Shown piece after piece: positions 48,485 to 56,052 of a DNA stretch of 64,000 bases (its first letter is position 1; each line of letters starts with the position of its first letter). The notes beneath the pieces were generated by a model that searched no databases, had not been told where the DNA came from, and was given only the letters and a program-made list of their open reading frames with translations. The stretch is from the NCBI GenBank assembly GCA_900542825.1, contig UQOY01000001.1, positions 62,001-126,000 of the forward strand. The letters are read 5' to 3'. The DNA comes from an uncultured Collinsella sp. GTDB taxonomy: Bacteria > Actinomycetota > Coriobacteriia > Coriobacteriales > Coriobacteriaceae. The translations under genes and the position numbers were made by a program.

Positions 48485-48574
48485 CACGTTCCTCCTCATA
48501 CTGCCCAGCTTATCTGAGGTGCTGGTACCTTTATGCAACAAGCGTCGCGAGGGCATAAGCCGACGCGGGTGCGT

Positions 48575-48658
48575 TGGTGCGGGCGAAAGGACTCGAACCT
48601 TCACGGGAATCCCACCAGAACCTAAATCTGGCGCGTCTACCAATTCCGCCACGCCCGC
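48575..48658 (-). tRNA. tRNA-Leu(UAG), CCA encoded
   Basis: The minus-strand cloverleaf starts GCGGGCG at 48658 and ends CGCCCGC-A-CCA at 48575. The anticodon stem CCAGA/TCTGG encloses loop TTTAGGT, so the anticodon is UAG. A long variable arm and GGTTCGAGTCC T arm are present. Lies just upstream of tig. Confidence 0.97.
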
Positions 48659-48773
48659 ATGAGCGCACAGACTAGGAATGATAGCAGATACGAGAGACAA
48701 GCGCACGCACACGTTTTACAGGCTCACGACCTCACCACGAGTACGCATTGGATCCCCCTCCGCCCCATGGTAT

Positions 48774-48838
48774 GTTGCGGTGGAATAGGGACTGTTTGGG
48801 GCTCCAGTCCTCCAAAACAGTCCCTATTCCACCGCAAC
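48774..48838. repeat. Dispersed palindrome family, copy C
   Basis: Perfect 24-base arms 48774-48797 and 48815-48838. Outer arm GTTGCGGTGGAATA as in the other copies, inner arm GGGACTGTTT. Confidence 0.9.
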
Positions 48839-48876
48839 TTCGGTGGGACCCGGCAGTCTGGCGGTGCTGCCATGCG

Positions 48877-49048
48877 CCGGAAAGCGTGTCCCGGTTTGAG
48901 GCCTCGGAATGGGATGAGATTTCCGCCAAGAGCCTCAACCGGAAAGCGTGTCCCGGTTTGACGCTATATTCCGGGATGCACTTTCCGCCAAGGACCTCAA
49001 ACGGAAACTGCAGCCCACAATTCGGTCGAATAGTGGGCTGCAGTTTCC
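48877..49048. repeat. Direct repeat pair and a 16-bp hairpin
   Basis: A 23-base sequence (starting CCGGAAAGCGTGTCCCGG) occurs at 48877-48899 and again, identical, at 48939-48961, 62 bp apart. A partly similar CGGAAA unit follows and merges into a perfect 16-bp hairpin (49003-49018 with 49033-49048). The hairpin lies 43 bp after the stop of the molybdenum hydroxylase gene and may end its transcript, but there is no T-run. Confidence 0.7.
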
Positions 49049-49090
49049 TCGGGCTAGGCAAAGAGCGGCGGCTGCGTCGCGTCGCCTCGC

Positions 49091-51922
49091 CTACTCCCCC
49101 AGCAGGGCCTTCTCGGGCGTGATGGGCAGCGAGCGTACCTGATGTCCGGTGGCGTGTGCCACGGCCGAGGCCACGGCGGCGAGCGGCGTGTTGATGACGA
49201 CCTCGCCGATCGACTTGGCGCCAAACGGGCCCGTCGGCTCGTAGCTCGGCTCAAAGGCCACGCGAATGCTGCCGATATCCAGGCGCGTGGGCAGCTTGTA
49301 GCTCATAAAGTTGCCGGTGCGCAGGCGACCGCGGTCGTCGTGCTCGACGATCTCGTAGAGCGCGTGGCCGATACCCTGGGCAATGCCGCCCTCGGCCTGG
49401 ACGCGCGCGAGCGCCTCGTTGATCACGGTGCCGCAATCCACAGCCGCCGCGTAGTCCACCACGGTCACCTTGCCGGTGGCCTTGTCGACCTCGACCTCGG
49501 CAATACCGGCCATAAACGGCGGAGGCGAAACGGGCAGGCAGGCAGAGGCATGCGAGGTGAGCGCGTCGCCGCCCGCGATGTTCTTGACGCACAGGTTGGC
49601 AAAGTCGCGCAGCGTGAGGTAGCGGTTCCGCTCGCGCGCGGCACGCTCGTCGGACAGTCGCACGTACTGACCATCGAAGACCACGTCGGCGGCGTCCACA
49701 TCCCACATCTGGGCGGCCTTGGCGCAAATCTTCTCACGCAGCTCGGTCGCGGCGTTTTTGGCGGCAAGGCCCGTCACGTACGTACCCGAGCTCGCGTACG
49801 AGCCGGCGTCGAACGGCGACACATCGGTGTCCACGCCGCGCACCACAATGAGCGAGCTCTCCACGCCCAGCTCCTCGGCGGCAATCTGCGCCAAGATCGT
49901 GTCGACGCCCATGCCGTTATCGGTGGCGCCGGTGCCGATGGTAATGAAGCCGTCCTCTTCCAGGCGCATGTCGATGCCGGCGATGTCCACGTTGGAGATG
50001 CCCGAGCCCTGCATGGTGAGCGCGCAGCCCAGGGCGCGCACGCGGTCGCCCAGGTCCACGGCCAGCGGCTTGTTGCGCCAACCGATCATGTCCATCGCGC
50101 GCAGCAGGCAGCGGTCGAGCGCGCAGGCGTTGAGCTTCTCGTTGTAGTACTGCGGCATGGTCTCGCCCTCGCGCACCATGTTCTTAAGGCGCAGGTCGGC
50201 GGGGTCCATGTGCAGCATGTCGGCAAGCTCGTTGACGGCGCTCTCCACGGCAAACTGGCCCTGGGTGGCACCGTAGCCACGATACGCGCCGCCGCGGTTG
50301 GTGTTGGTGTAGACGGCGTCCCACCTAAAGCGGCTCGCCTTCACATGGTTGTAGATGGGCAGGCTCTTGTGGCCCGATAGGCCAATCGTCGTGGTGGCGT
50401 GCTCGCCGTACGCGCCCGCATTGGACAGCGTATGCAGATCGATGGCCGTGATGGTGCCGTCGTTCATGGCGCCCAGCTTAACGGTCATCTGCATCTGGTG
50501 GCGCGAGTTGCCTGCAGTGATGGTCTCCTCGCGGGTGTAGCAGCAGTAGCTCGGACGGCCAGTCTGCTGGGTCACGAACGCAACGAAGATCTCGCAGCAG
50601 CCCGTCTGCTTAGAGCCAAAGCCGCCGCCGATGCGCGGTTTAATGACCTGCACCTGCGACTGCGGAATGTCGAGCGACTGCGCGACCATGCGACGCACGT
50701 GGAAGGGCACCTGCGTCGAGGTGGTCACCGAGATACGCCCAAACGCGTCGGTCGTCGCGAAGGCACGGAAGGTCTCCATGGGCGCGGTCTGCGTGGCCTG
50801 GCTGGTGTAAGTGCGCTCAAAGACGATGTCACTCTGGGCGAACGCCTCGTCCAGATCGCCAAAGTCGCTCGTGCCGCTGCATACCAAGTTGCGCGAGACG
50901 TCGCCGCCCTGCGGGAACATAAAGGTCACGTCGCCCTCGGGGTGGACCACGATGTCATTATCGAGCGCCTGGGTAAAGTCGAGCAGCGGCTCGAGCACCT
51001 CGTAGTCGACCTTGATGAGCTTGAGCGCCTTGTCGGCGGCCTCCTCGGTCTCGGCGGCGACGATCGCCACCTCCTCGTTTTGGTAGCGCACCAGGTTCTC
51101 AAGGATCAGGCGGTCGTAGGGACTCGGCTGCGGATAGCTCTGGCCGGCGATGGTAAAGCGGCGCTGGGGCACGTCCTCGTAGGTGTAGACGCCCACCACG
51201 CCGGGCACCTTCAGGGCACGCGACGTATCGATGGAGCGGATCTTGGCACGGGCATAGGGGCTGCGCTTGAGCTTAACGATGAGCGCGCCGGCGGGCACCA
51301 TATCGCCCGTGTAGACGGGACGGCCCTCGAGCAGAGCCTTCGAGTCCTTCTTGGGCTGCTTGTGAGTGATCTGCTTGTAGGAGACACCGTCACAGCTGGT
51401 GTCGTTGACCGGCAGCTCGGGCATCTCAAAGCCCACCTGCACGCCGGACTCGTTGAGAAAGCGCACGATGGCGCGCAGCTGGCTCTCGTAGCCGCTGCAG
51501 CGGCAGAGGTTGCCGGCGAGCTGGCGCGAGAGCTCCTCGCGCGTGGCGACGAGGCTCGGGTCCTCCTTGGCGGCGCGGGCGAGCGCCAGCACGTTCATGA
51601 TGAGGCCAGGGGCGCAAAAGCCGCACTGCTCGGCGCCTTCGGCAGCCATCGCACGAGCCAGTGCCTCGGACTCGGCCTTAAGGCCCTCAAGCGTGGTGAT
51701 GGTGTGACCCTCAACACGGGCGGCGGGAACCGAGCAGCTCAGCACCGGGTCGCCATCGAGCCACACCGTGCACAGGCCGCAGTTGGTGGTTTCGCAGGCA
51801 CAGCGCACCGACGCACAACCCTGCTCGCGCAGCAGCGCAAAGAGCATGGTGTCGGGGGCAATCTGAACCTTGACCTTGCGGCCATTGAGCGTAAAGGAAA
51901 GATCGATGAGTTTGGCAGCCAT
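49091..51922 (-). CDS. Molybdenum hydroxylase (xanthine dehydrogenase type), fused [2Fe-2S] and Mo subunits
   Basis: The protein has 943 residues. The N-terminal 165 residues are the iron-sulfur subunit: plant-type cluster CETTNCGLC (43-51) with LSC after it, and a second cluster CGFCAPG...CRCSGY. From about 190 the Mo-binding part follows, with IGGGFGSKQ, GGAYRGYGATQGQFAVE and the C-terminal GPFGAKSIGE, whose Glu is the expected catalytic base. In many bacteria these are separate genes; here they are one chain. The substrate is probably a purine or related heterocycle. Overlaps the FAD-subunit gene by one base. Confidence 0.9.
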   Translation of the reverse strand: MAAKLIDLSFTLNGRKVKVQIAPDTMLFALLREQGCASVRCACETTNCGLCTVWLDGDPVLSCSVPAARVEGHTITTLEGLKAESEALARAMAAEGAEQCGFCAPGLIMNVLALARAAKEDPSLVATREELSRQLAGNLCRCSGYESQLRAIVRFLNESGVQVGFEMPELPVNDTSCDGVSYKQITHKQPKKDSKALLEGRPVYTGDMVPAGALIVKLKRSPYARAKIRSIDTSRALKVPGVVGVYTYEDVPQRRFTIAGQSYPQPSPYDRLILENLVRYQNEEVAIVAAETEEAADKALKLIKVDYEVLEPLLDFTQALDNDIVVHPEGDVTFMFPQGGDVSRNLVCSGTSDFGDLDEAFAQSDIVFERTYTSQATQTAPMETFRAFATTDAFGRISVTTSTQVPFHVRRMVAQSLDIPQSQVQVIKPRIGGGFGSKQTGCCEIFVAFVTQQTGRPSYCCYTREETITAGNSRHQMQMTVKLGAMNDGTITAIDLHTLSNAGAYGEHATTTIGLSGHKSLPIYNHVKASRFRWDAVYTNTNRGGAYRGYGATQGQFAVESAVNELADMLHMDPADLRLKNMVREGETMPQYYNEKLNACALDRCLLRAMDMIGWRNKPLAVDLGDRVRALGCALTMQGSGISNVDIAGIDMRLEEDGFITIGTGATDNGMGVDTILAQIAAEELGVESSLIVVRGVDTDVSPFDAGSYASSGTYVTGLAAKNAATELREKICAKAAQMWDVDAADVVFDGQYVRLSDERAARERNRYLTLRDFANLCVKNIAGGDALTSHASACLPVSPPPFMAGIAEVEVDKATGKVTVVDYAAAVDCGTVINEALARVQAEGGIAQGIGHALYEIVEHDDRGRLRTGNFMSYKLPTRLDIGSIRVAFEPSYEPTGPFGAKSIGEVVINTPLAAVASAVAHATGHQVRSLPITPEKALLGE

Positions 51923-52836
51923 TAGCGCACCTCGCTAGAATCGACGCCGGCCACGCGGCGGCAGGAATACTCGTCCGTGGCAAACTTAGGCACTTGCACG
52001 GTCTCGAGCTCGCGGGCAAGTGCGGCCGAAAGCTCGATGCCGGCGGCGCGGCGCACGGCCTGGATCGCCAGCGGGGCCGAGATGCGGCGACGGTAGTCGG
52101 CCGAGCCCCACAGATTGGTGCCATAGCTCAGCGCGCGTACGGACGCGGCCAGGGCGCGCAGCTCGTCCTCGGAAGGCTGCTCGCCGGTAAGGCCACATGC
52201 CTCGCCCTGCAGCAGGGTCGCGCGCAGCGGGCGGGCGCCCACGGTAACATGCCAGCTGTTGTCCCACCAGGCGGCGGTGACGTTTAAGGAGGGGAAGTCG
52301 GTCGCGGCCTTGCGCACGGCCTCATAGCTTGCGCGATAGTCGTGCTTAACGACCACGACGTGCTCGATCACGTCGCGCACATAGCCCATGTCCACGAACT
52401 CGGCGAGCGGCATGCGGCCGGCACCCGTCAGCTCAACATACGAATCGAACGCCAAAAATGCCGAGAGCACGTCCGAGAAACCAAAGCGGCCGTAGATACT
52501 GCCACCCACCGTGGCGGTATTGCGCAGCTGCACGCCCACGATGTCGTGGACGGCGAACTCAAAGACATGGTTGACAAGCGCGTTGAGCTCGGCATGGCGC
52601 TCGAGCTGGCGCAGGGTACACATGGCACCGATGCGAAACTCGGATTCGGTCTCCTCAATCTGATCGAGTCCGCAGGCCGAAAGGTCAATCGCCGTCGCCA
52701 CGCGACGCGAACCCAGGCGCATCCAGATGCCGCCGCCCACAATCTTGTTGTTGCGGTTCTTCTGCAAGAGCTCATAGGCTTCGGCCGCGTTTCCAACACG
52801 GACGTAGGTACCGAACTTGAGCACGTTCTCCCCCAT
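51922..52836 (-). CDS. FAD-binding subunit of the molybdenum hydroxylase
   Basis: The protein has 304 residues. It has the CO-dehydrogenase/xanthine-dehydrogenase FAD fold: KIVGGGIWMRLG near 32-43 instead of the usual AGGTDL loop, TATVGGSIYGRFGFSD near 108-123, and a C-terminal CO_deh_flav_C region. It passes electrons from the iron-sulfur clusters to NAD or another acceptor. The ATG at 52836 lies close to GGAGAG; a GTG four codons on has a better-placed GGGGGAG. The stop overlaps the start of the large subunit. First gene of the pair. Confidence 0.85.
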   Translation of the reverse strand: MGENVLKFGTYVRVGNAAEAYELLQKNRNNKIVGGGIWMRLGSRRVATAIDLSACGLDQIEETESEFRIGAMCTLRQLERHAELNALVNHVFEFAVHDIVGVQLRNTATVGGSIYGRFGFSDVLSAFLAFDSYVELTGAGRMPLAEFVDMGYVRDVIEHVVVVKHDYRASYEAVRKAATDFPSLNVTAAWWDNSWHVTVGARPLRATLLQGEACGLTGEQPSEDELRALAASVRALSYGTNLWGSADYRRRISAPLAIQAVRRAAGIELSAALARELETVQVPKFATDEYSCRRVAGVDSSEVR

Positions 52837-52917
52837 CTCTCCACTTGTCCAGTACTTTTAAGTGTACCAAACGAGGGGGCGCCCACCGTTGCGGGACAAG
52901 AACCTCCCTCCCATCCA

Positions 52918-52988
52918 TAAGTTGCGGTGAAATACGGACTGTTTGGCGCTCTAAACCCGCCAAACAGTCCGCATTTCACCGCAACTTA
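52918..52988. repeat. Dispersed palindrome family, copy D
   Basis: Arms 52918-52948 and 52958-52988 pair over 31 bases with one mismatch; outer arm AAGTTGCGGTGAAATA, inner arm CGGACTGTTTGGCG. Lies about 80 bp before the FAD-subunit start, in its leader. Confidence 0.9.
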
Positions 52989-53048
52989 AGGGGACGACTG
53001 GCGGAGAAACGATGGAAACGATCCGTTATCCTCCGTCGCATGCGGATC

Positions 53049-53083
53049 AAAAAAGGCTCCCAGCCAAGATGACTGGGAGCCTT
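53049..53083 (-). terminator. gdhA terminator
   Basis: AAGGCTCCCAG (53053-53063) with CTGGGAGCCTT (53073-53083), followed by six T on the minus strand, 26 bp after the gdhA stop. Confidence 0.9.
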
Positions 53084-53108
53084 CTGCGATGCTATGTCGA
53101 GCGAAGAT

Positions 53109-54464
53109 TTAGCAGACGCCCTGGGCGAGCATGGCGTCGGCGACCTTCAGGAAGCCGGCGATGTTGGCGCCCATGACAAAGTTGCCCTCCTCGCCGTACT
53201 CCTTGGCGGTGTCGTCCACGTTGTGGAACATGCCGCGCATGAGCTGCTCGAGCTTGCCGTCGACCTCCTCGAAGGTCCAGGACAGGTGCTCGGCGTTCTG
53301 GCTCATCTCCAGGCCGGACACGAGCACGCCGCCGGCGTTGGCAGCCTTACCGGGCATAAAGGCGACGCCGTTCTCCTGGAAGTAAGTCGTGGCCTCGATG
53401 GTCGTGGGCATGTTCGCGCCCTCGCCGACCACCTTGCAGCCGTTGGCGACGAGCGCCTGGGCGTCCTCGAGCAGCAGCGTGTTCTCGCGAGCGCAGGGCA
53501 GCGCGATGTCGCAGGGCAGCTGCCACACGCCACGGCCGTCGCCCTCGTGCCACACGGCGTTGGGCTTCTCGTCAACGTACATGGCGAGCGTGACGCCCTT
53601 GTCGTGGCCGGAGCGCTTCTTGTTGTAGACATGCTCGAGCACGGTGTAGTCGATGCCGTCGGGATCCTCGACCCAGCCGTGGGTGTCGGAGCAGGCCAGC
53701 ACCTTGCCGCCGAGCTGGGCAACCTTTTGAACCGCGTAGATGGCGACGTTACCGGAGCCGTGAACGACGACGTTCTTGCCCTCGAAGGAGTCGCCGCGGC
53801 TCTTGAGATACTCGTCCACAAAGTAGACCAGACCGTAGCCGGTGGCCTCGGTACGGGCGAGCGAGCCGCCAAAAGAGAGGCCCTTGCCGGTGAGGACGCC
53901 GGTCCACTCGTTGGTCAGACGCTTGTACTGACCGAACATGTAGGCGACCTCGCGGCCGCCAACGCCCAGGTCGCCGGCGGGAACGTCGGTGTTGGGGCCG
54001 ATGTGGCGATAGAGCTCGGTCATGAAGGACTGGCAGAAGTGCATGATCTCGTTGTTAGACTTGCCCTTGGGGTCAAAGTCGGAACCGCCCTTGCCGCCGC
54101 CCATGGGAAGGGTGGTCAGGCTGTTCTTGAGGATCTGCTCCAGGCCCAGGAACTTGAGCATACCCAGGGTGACCGTCGGGTTAAAGCGCAGGCCGCCCTT
54201 GTAGGGTCCAATGGCAGAGTTGAACTCGACACGATAGCCGCGGTTGACCTGGACCTTGCCCTGGTCGTCGACCCAGGGAACACGGAACATGACGATGCGC
54301 TCGGGCTCGACGAGGCGCTCAAGCAGGGCGGCCTCCTCGTACTCGGGGTGGGCGTCGAGCGCCGGCTGGATGGTGCCGAGGATCTCGGTCGCGGCCTGGA
54401 TGAACTCAGGCTGCTCGGGATAGCGGGCCTTGAGCTCGTCGAGAACTTTCTGCGTGTAGCTCAT
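53109..54464 (-). CDS. gdhA: Glutamate dehydrogenase (NADP-type)
   Basis: The protein has 451 residues from the ATG at 54464 (GGAGGAAGC upstream), typical of hexameric bacterial enzymes. The catalytic region LPMGGGKGGSDFDPKGKS holds the active Lys, and the dinucleotide fold begins VHGSGNVAIYAVQK. It makes glutamate from 2-oxoglutarate and ammonia. Cofactor preference for NADPH is a family-based guess. Single gene with its own terminator. Confidence 0.95.
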   Translation of the reverse strand: MSYTQKVLDELKARYPEQPEFIQAATEILGTIQPALDAHPEYEEAALLERLVEPERIVMFRVPWVDDQGKVQVNRGYRVEFNSAIGPYKGGLRFNPTVTLGMLKFLGLEQILKNSLTTLPMGGGKGGSDFDPKGKSNNEIMHFCQSFMTELYRHIGPNTDVPAGDLGVGGREVAYMFGQYKRLTNEWTGVLTGKGLSFGGSLARTEATGYGLVYFVDEYLKSRGDSFEGKNVVVHGSGNVAIYAVQKVAQLGGKVLACSDTHGWVEDPDGIDYTVLEHVYNKKRSGHDKGVTLAMYVDEKPNAVWHEGDGRGVWQLPCDIALPCARENTLLLEDAQALVANGCKVVGEGANMPTTIEATTYFQENGVAFMPGKAANAGGVLVSGLEMSQNAEHLSWTFEEVDGKLEQLMRGMFHNVDDTAKEYGEEGNFVMGANIAGFLKVADAMLAQGVC

Positions 54465-54677
54465 GCTTCCTCCAATTGATGGAAAAGAAAAATGTCGGTC
54501 GCGGCACCCCATGCGCCGCGAACTTTATCGAGTATGAATAATATCGCACTGTTGCAGCAAAGTTTCGCATAAGCCGACGAGCAGATGTTTCGTTTTGATT
54601 ACGATGCAGGTAGAAGCGTTTTTGAGCGCCTGACGTGCAAAACCCGTGTTTCAAACCTGTTTCGTCCACGTGTTCCA

Positions 54678-54714
54678 AACCACCACATTGGGGACAGGCA
54701 CCTTTGTGGTGGTT
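54678..54714 (-). terminator. Hairpin after the DUF3343 gene
   Basis: AACCACCACA (54678-54687) and TGTGGTGGTT (54705-54714), perfect 10-bp stem, 8 bp after the gene's stop; only TTT follows on the minus strand. It probably ends the sel-mob gene group. Confidence 0.5.
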
Positions 54715-54721
54715 TTGGTGG

Positions 54722-55117
54722 TTAGAGGACGAGCTGGTGGTAGTCGGCGGGGGTTACGCGGCCCTCGGTGGCAGCGCGGAAGGCGGAGAGGGCATCGCCG
54801 GAGAACGGCATGGCCCAGCACAGGCCGCAACCGGCGGTAATGGAGCCGGGCAGCGGCATGATGCGCCCGGGCACACCGGCGGCAAGACACAGCTGTTCGC
54901 ATTCCATCACATCGAAGGTGCTGTCGAACGACACGATGATCTTGCGTTCGTGGTCGAGAGCATCACCGGACGGGCCTTCGAGGTGTGCCTCGCGATACGC
55001 CGCGGCGGCCGCTTCATCTTCCGCGGTATGTCCACAGCCACCGCAGCCGCAGGTACAGGGTTCGGACCCGTCGCAAGTGCAAGGTTCTCCCGTGTCGGGA
55101 CAAATATCGTGAGACAT
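54722..55117 (-). CDS. DUF3343 putative Se/S carrier-like protein
   Basis: The protein has 131 residues. A Cys-rich N-terminal extension (residues 6-28, with CTC, CTCGCGGCGH) may bind metal. The C-terminal 75 residues are the DUF3343 domain: FDSTFDVMECEQLC, GVPGRIMPLPGSITAGCGLC. This domain is linked in family databases to selenium/sulfur carriage, and its position after mobA, tRNA-Sec, selB and selA agrees. GGAG upstream of the ATG at 55117. Role inferred. Confidence 0.75.
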   Translation of the reverse strand: MSHDICPDTGEPCTCDGSEPCTCGCGGCGHTAEDEAAAAAYREAHLEGPSGDALDHERKIIVSFDSTFDVMECEQLCLAAGVPGRIMPLPGSITAGCGLCWAMPFSGDALSAFRAATEGRVTPADYHQLVL

Positions 55118-55132
55118 GGCAACTCCAATCGT

Positions 55133-55765
55133 CTAGGCGAGTAACTCGGCCGCCGCAAACTCCTCGGGCGTATTGACGTTCTCGAAGCAGAGCGTCGAGC
55201 CGGCGGCCTTAACGATCTGCGGCTCATCCATATACCCGGCGTTCACCCGGTCGATCAGGCAGCGAATGCGCTGGCGGTCGCAAGAGAGCAGCTCTTGGGC
55301 AACCGGCGCACACGCGTCACGGCGCCAGGCGGCGCAAAGCGGCTCAATGCCACGCTCCTCGCGCGGCACGCACACATCGAGCGCCTCAGCCTCAACATGA
55401 TCGGCAAGTGCGCCGATGAGTTCCGGCGAGACAAACGGCATGTCGCAGGCAACGATCGCCACGAGAGGCAGCCGAGCCGCAACCAACGAGCTCGCGATGC
55501 CGCGCATGGCGCCCGCCGACCCTTCAAGGTCCGCCACCACACGCGGCACCAGGCCGCCAAACGTGTGCTCCTCAAGGTAGGCAAGCTCGCTGGGACGCGA
55601 CGTCGTCACGACCAACTCACCGGCAACTGGCGCCAGCCGGCCCAGCACGCGCTCGATGAGCGGCTCGCCGCAAAACGCCATGCGCGCCTTATCGCAGCCC
55701 ATGCGCGAGGACAGCCCGCCCGCCTGGACGACACAAGAAAGATCGGCACGTCTTACGGTAGTCAT
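55133..55765 (-). CDS. mobA: Molybdenum cofactor guanylyltransferase
   Basis: The protein has 210 residues from the ATG at 55765, with GGAGG eleven bases upstream; the open frame extends upstream through the tRNA-Sec gene, which is not credible as protein. The NTP-transferase loop VVQAGGLSSRMGCDKARM is at about 10-27, and the metal Asp lies in VACDMPFVSPEL. It attaches GMP to molybdopterin to form the bis-MGD cofactor, needed by the oxidoreductase at 59551. Sits between the tRNA-Sec and DUF3343 genes. Confidence 0.9.
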   Translation of the reverse strand: MTTVRRADLSCVVQAGGLSSRMGCDKARMAFCGEPLIERVLGRLAPVAGELVVTTSRPSELAYLEEHTFGGLVPRVVADLEGSAGAMRGIASSLVAARLPLVAIVACDMPFVSPELIGALADHVEAEALDVCVPREERGIEPLCAAWRRDACAPVAQELLSCDRQRIRCLIDRVNAGYMDEPQIVKAAGSTLCFENVNTPEEFAAAELLA

Positions 55766-55919
55766 ACGGCAAAACACCTCCATCGGCATGCTCGAAACTC
55801 GGTGCACGAAGCTAAATACAGCCGCCGAAATAGCGGCGCCACGAAAAGCTCGTGCAAAAACAAAACAGCGCCTTTGCGGCACGCAGCAAGACCGCGAGCA
55901 CAAAAGCGCTGGTAGCGTA

Positions 55920-56016
55920 TGGCGGGAACGTATGTGAATCGAACACATCCAAGACGTTTTGCACGCCTCGCAACGGTTTTGAGGACCGCGGAGCCCACCG
56001 GAGCCCATCCGTTCCC
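55920..56016 (-). tRNA. selC: tRNA-Sec(UCA), CCA encoded
   Basis: 97 nt on the minus strand, beginning GGGAACGG at 56016 and ending CGTTCCC-G-CCA at 55920. The anticodon loop CCTCAAA gives anticodon UCA, which reads UGA. The long acceptor, short D region and very long variable arm are typical of selenocysteine tRNA. It lies 36 bp after selB in the same direction. Confidence 0.97.
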
Positions 56017-56052
56017 AAGTGCGGCGGTATTTTACCAAACCGAGCAGCCGAT

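Noticed and set aside
55766..56038. Extended N-terminus for mobA
   Set aside because: The extension would read through the tRNA-Sec gene; the ATG at 55765 has a proper ribosome site.
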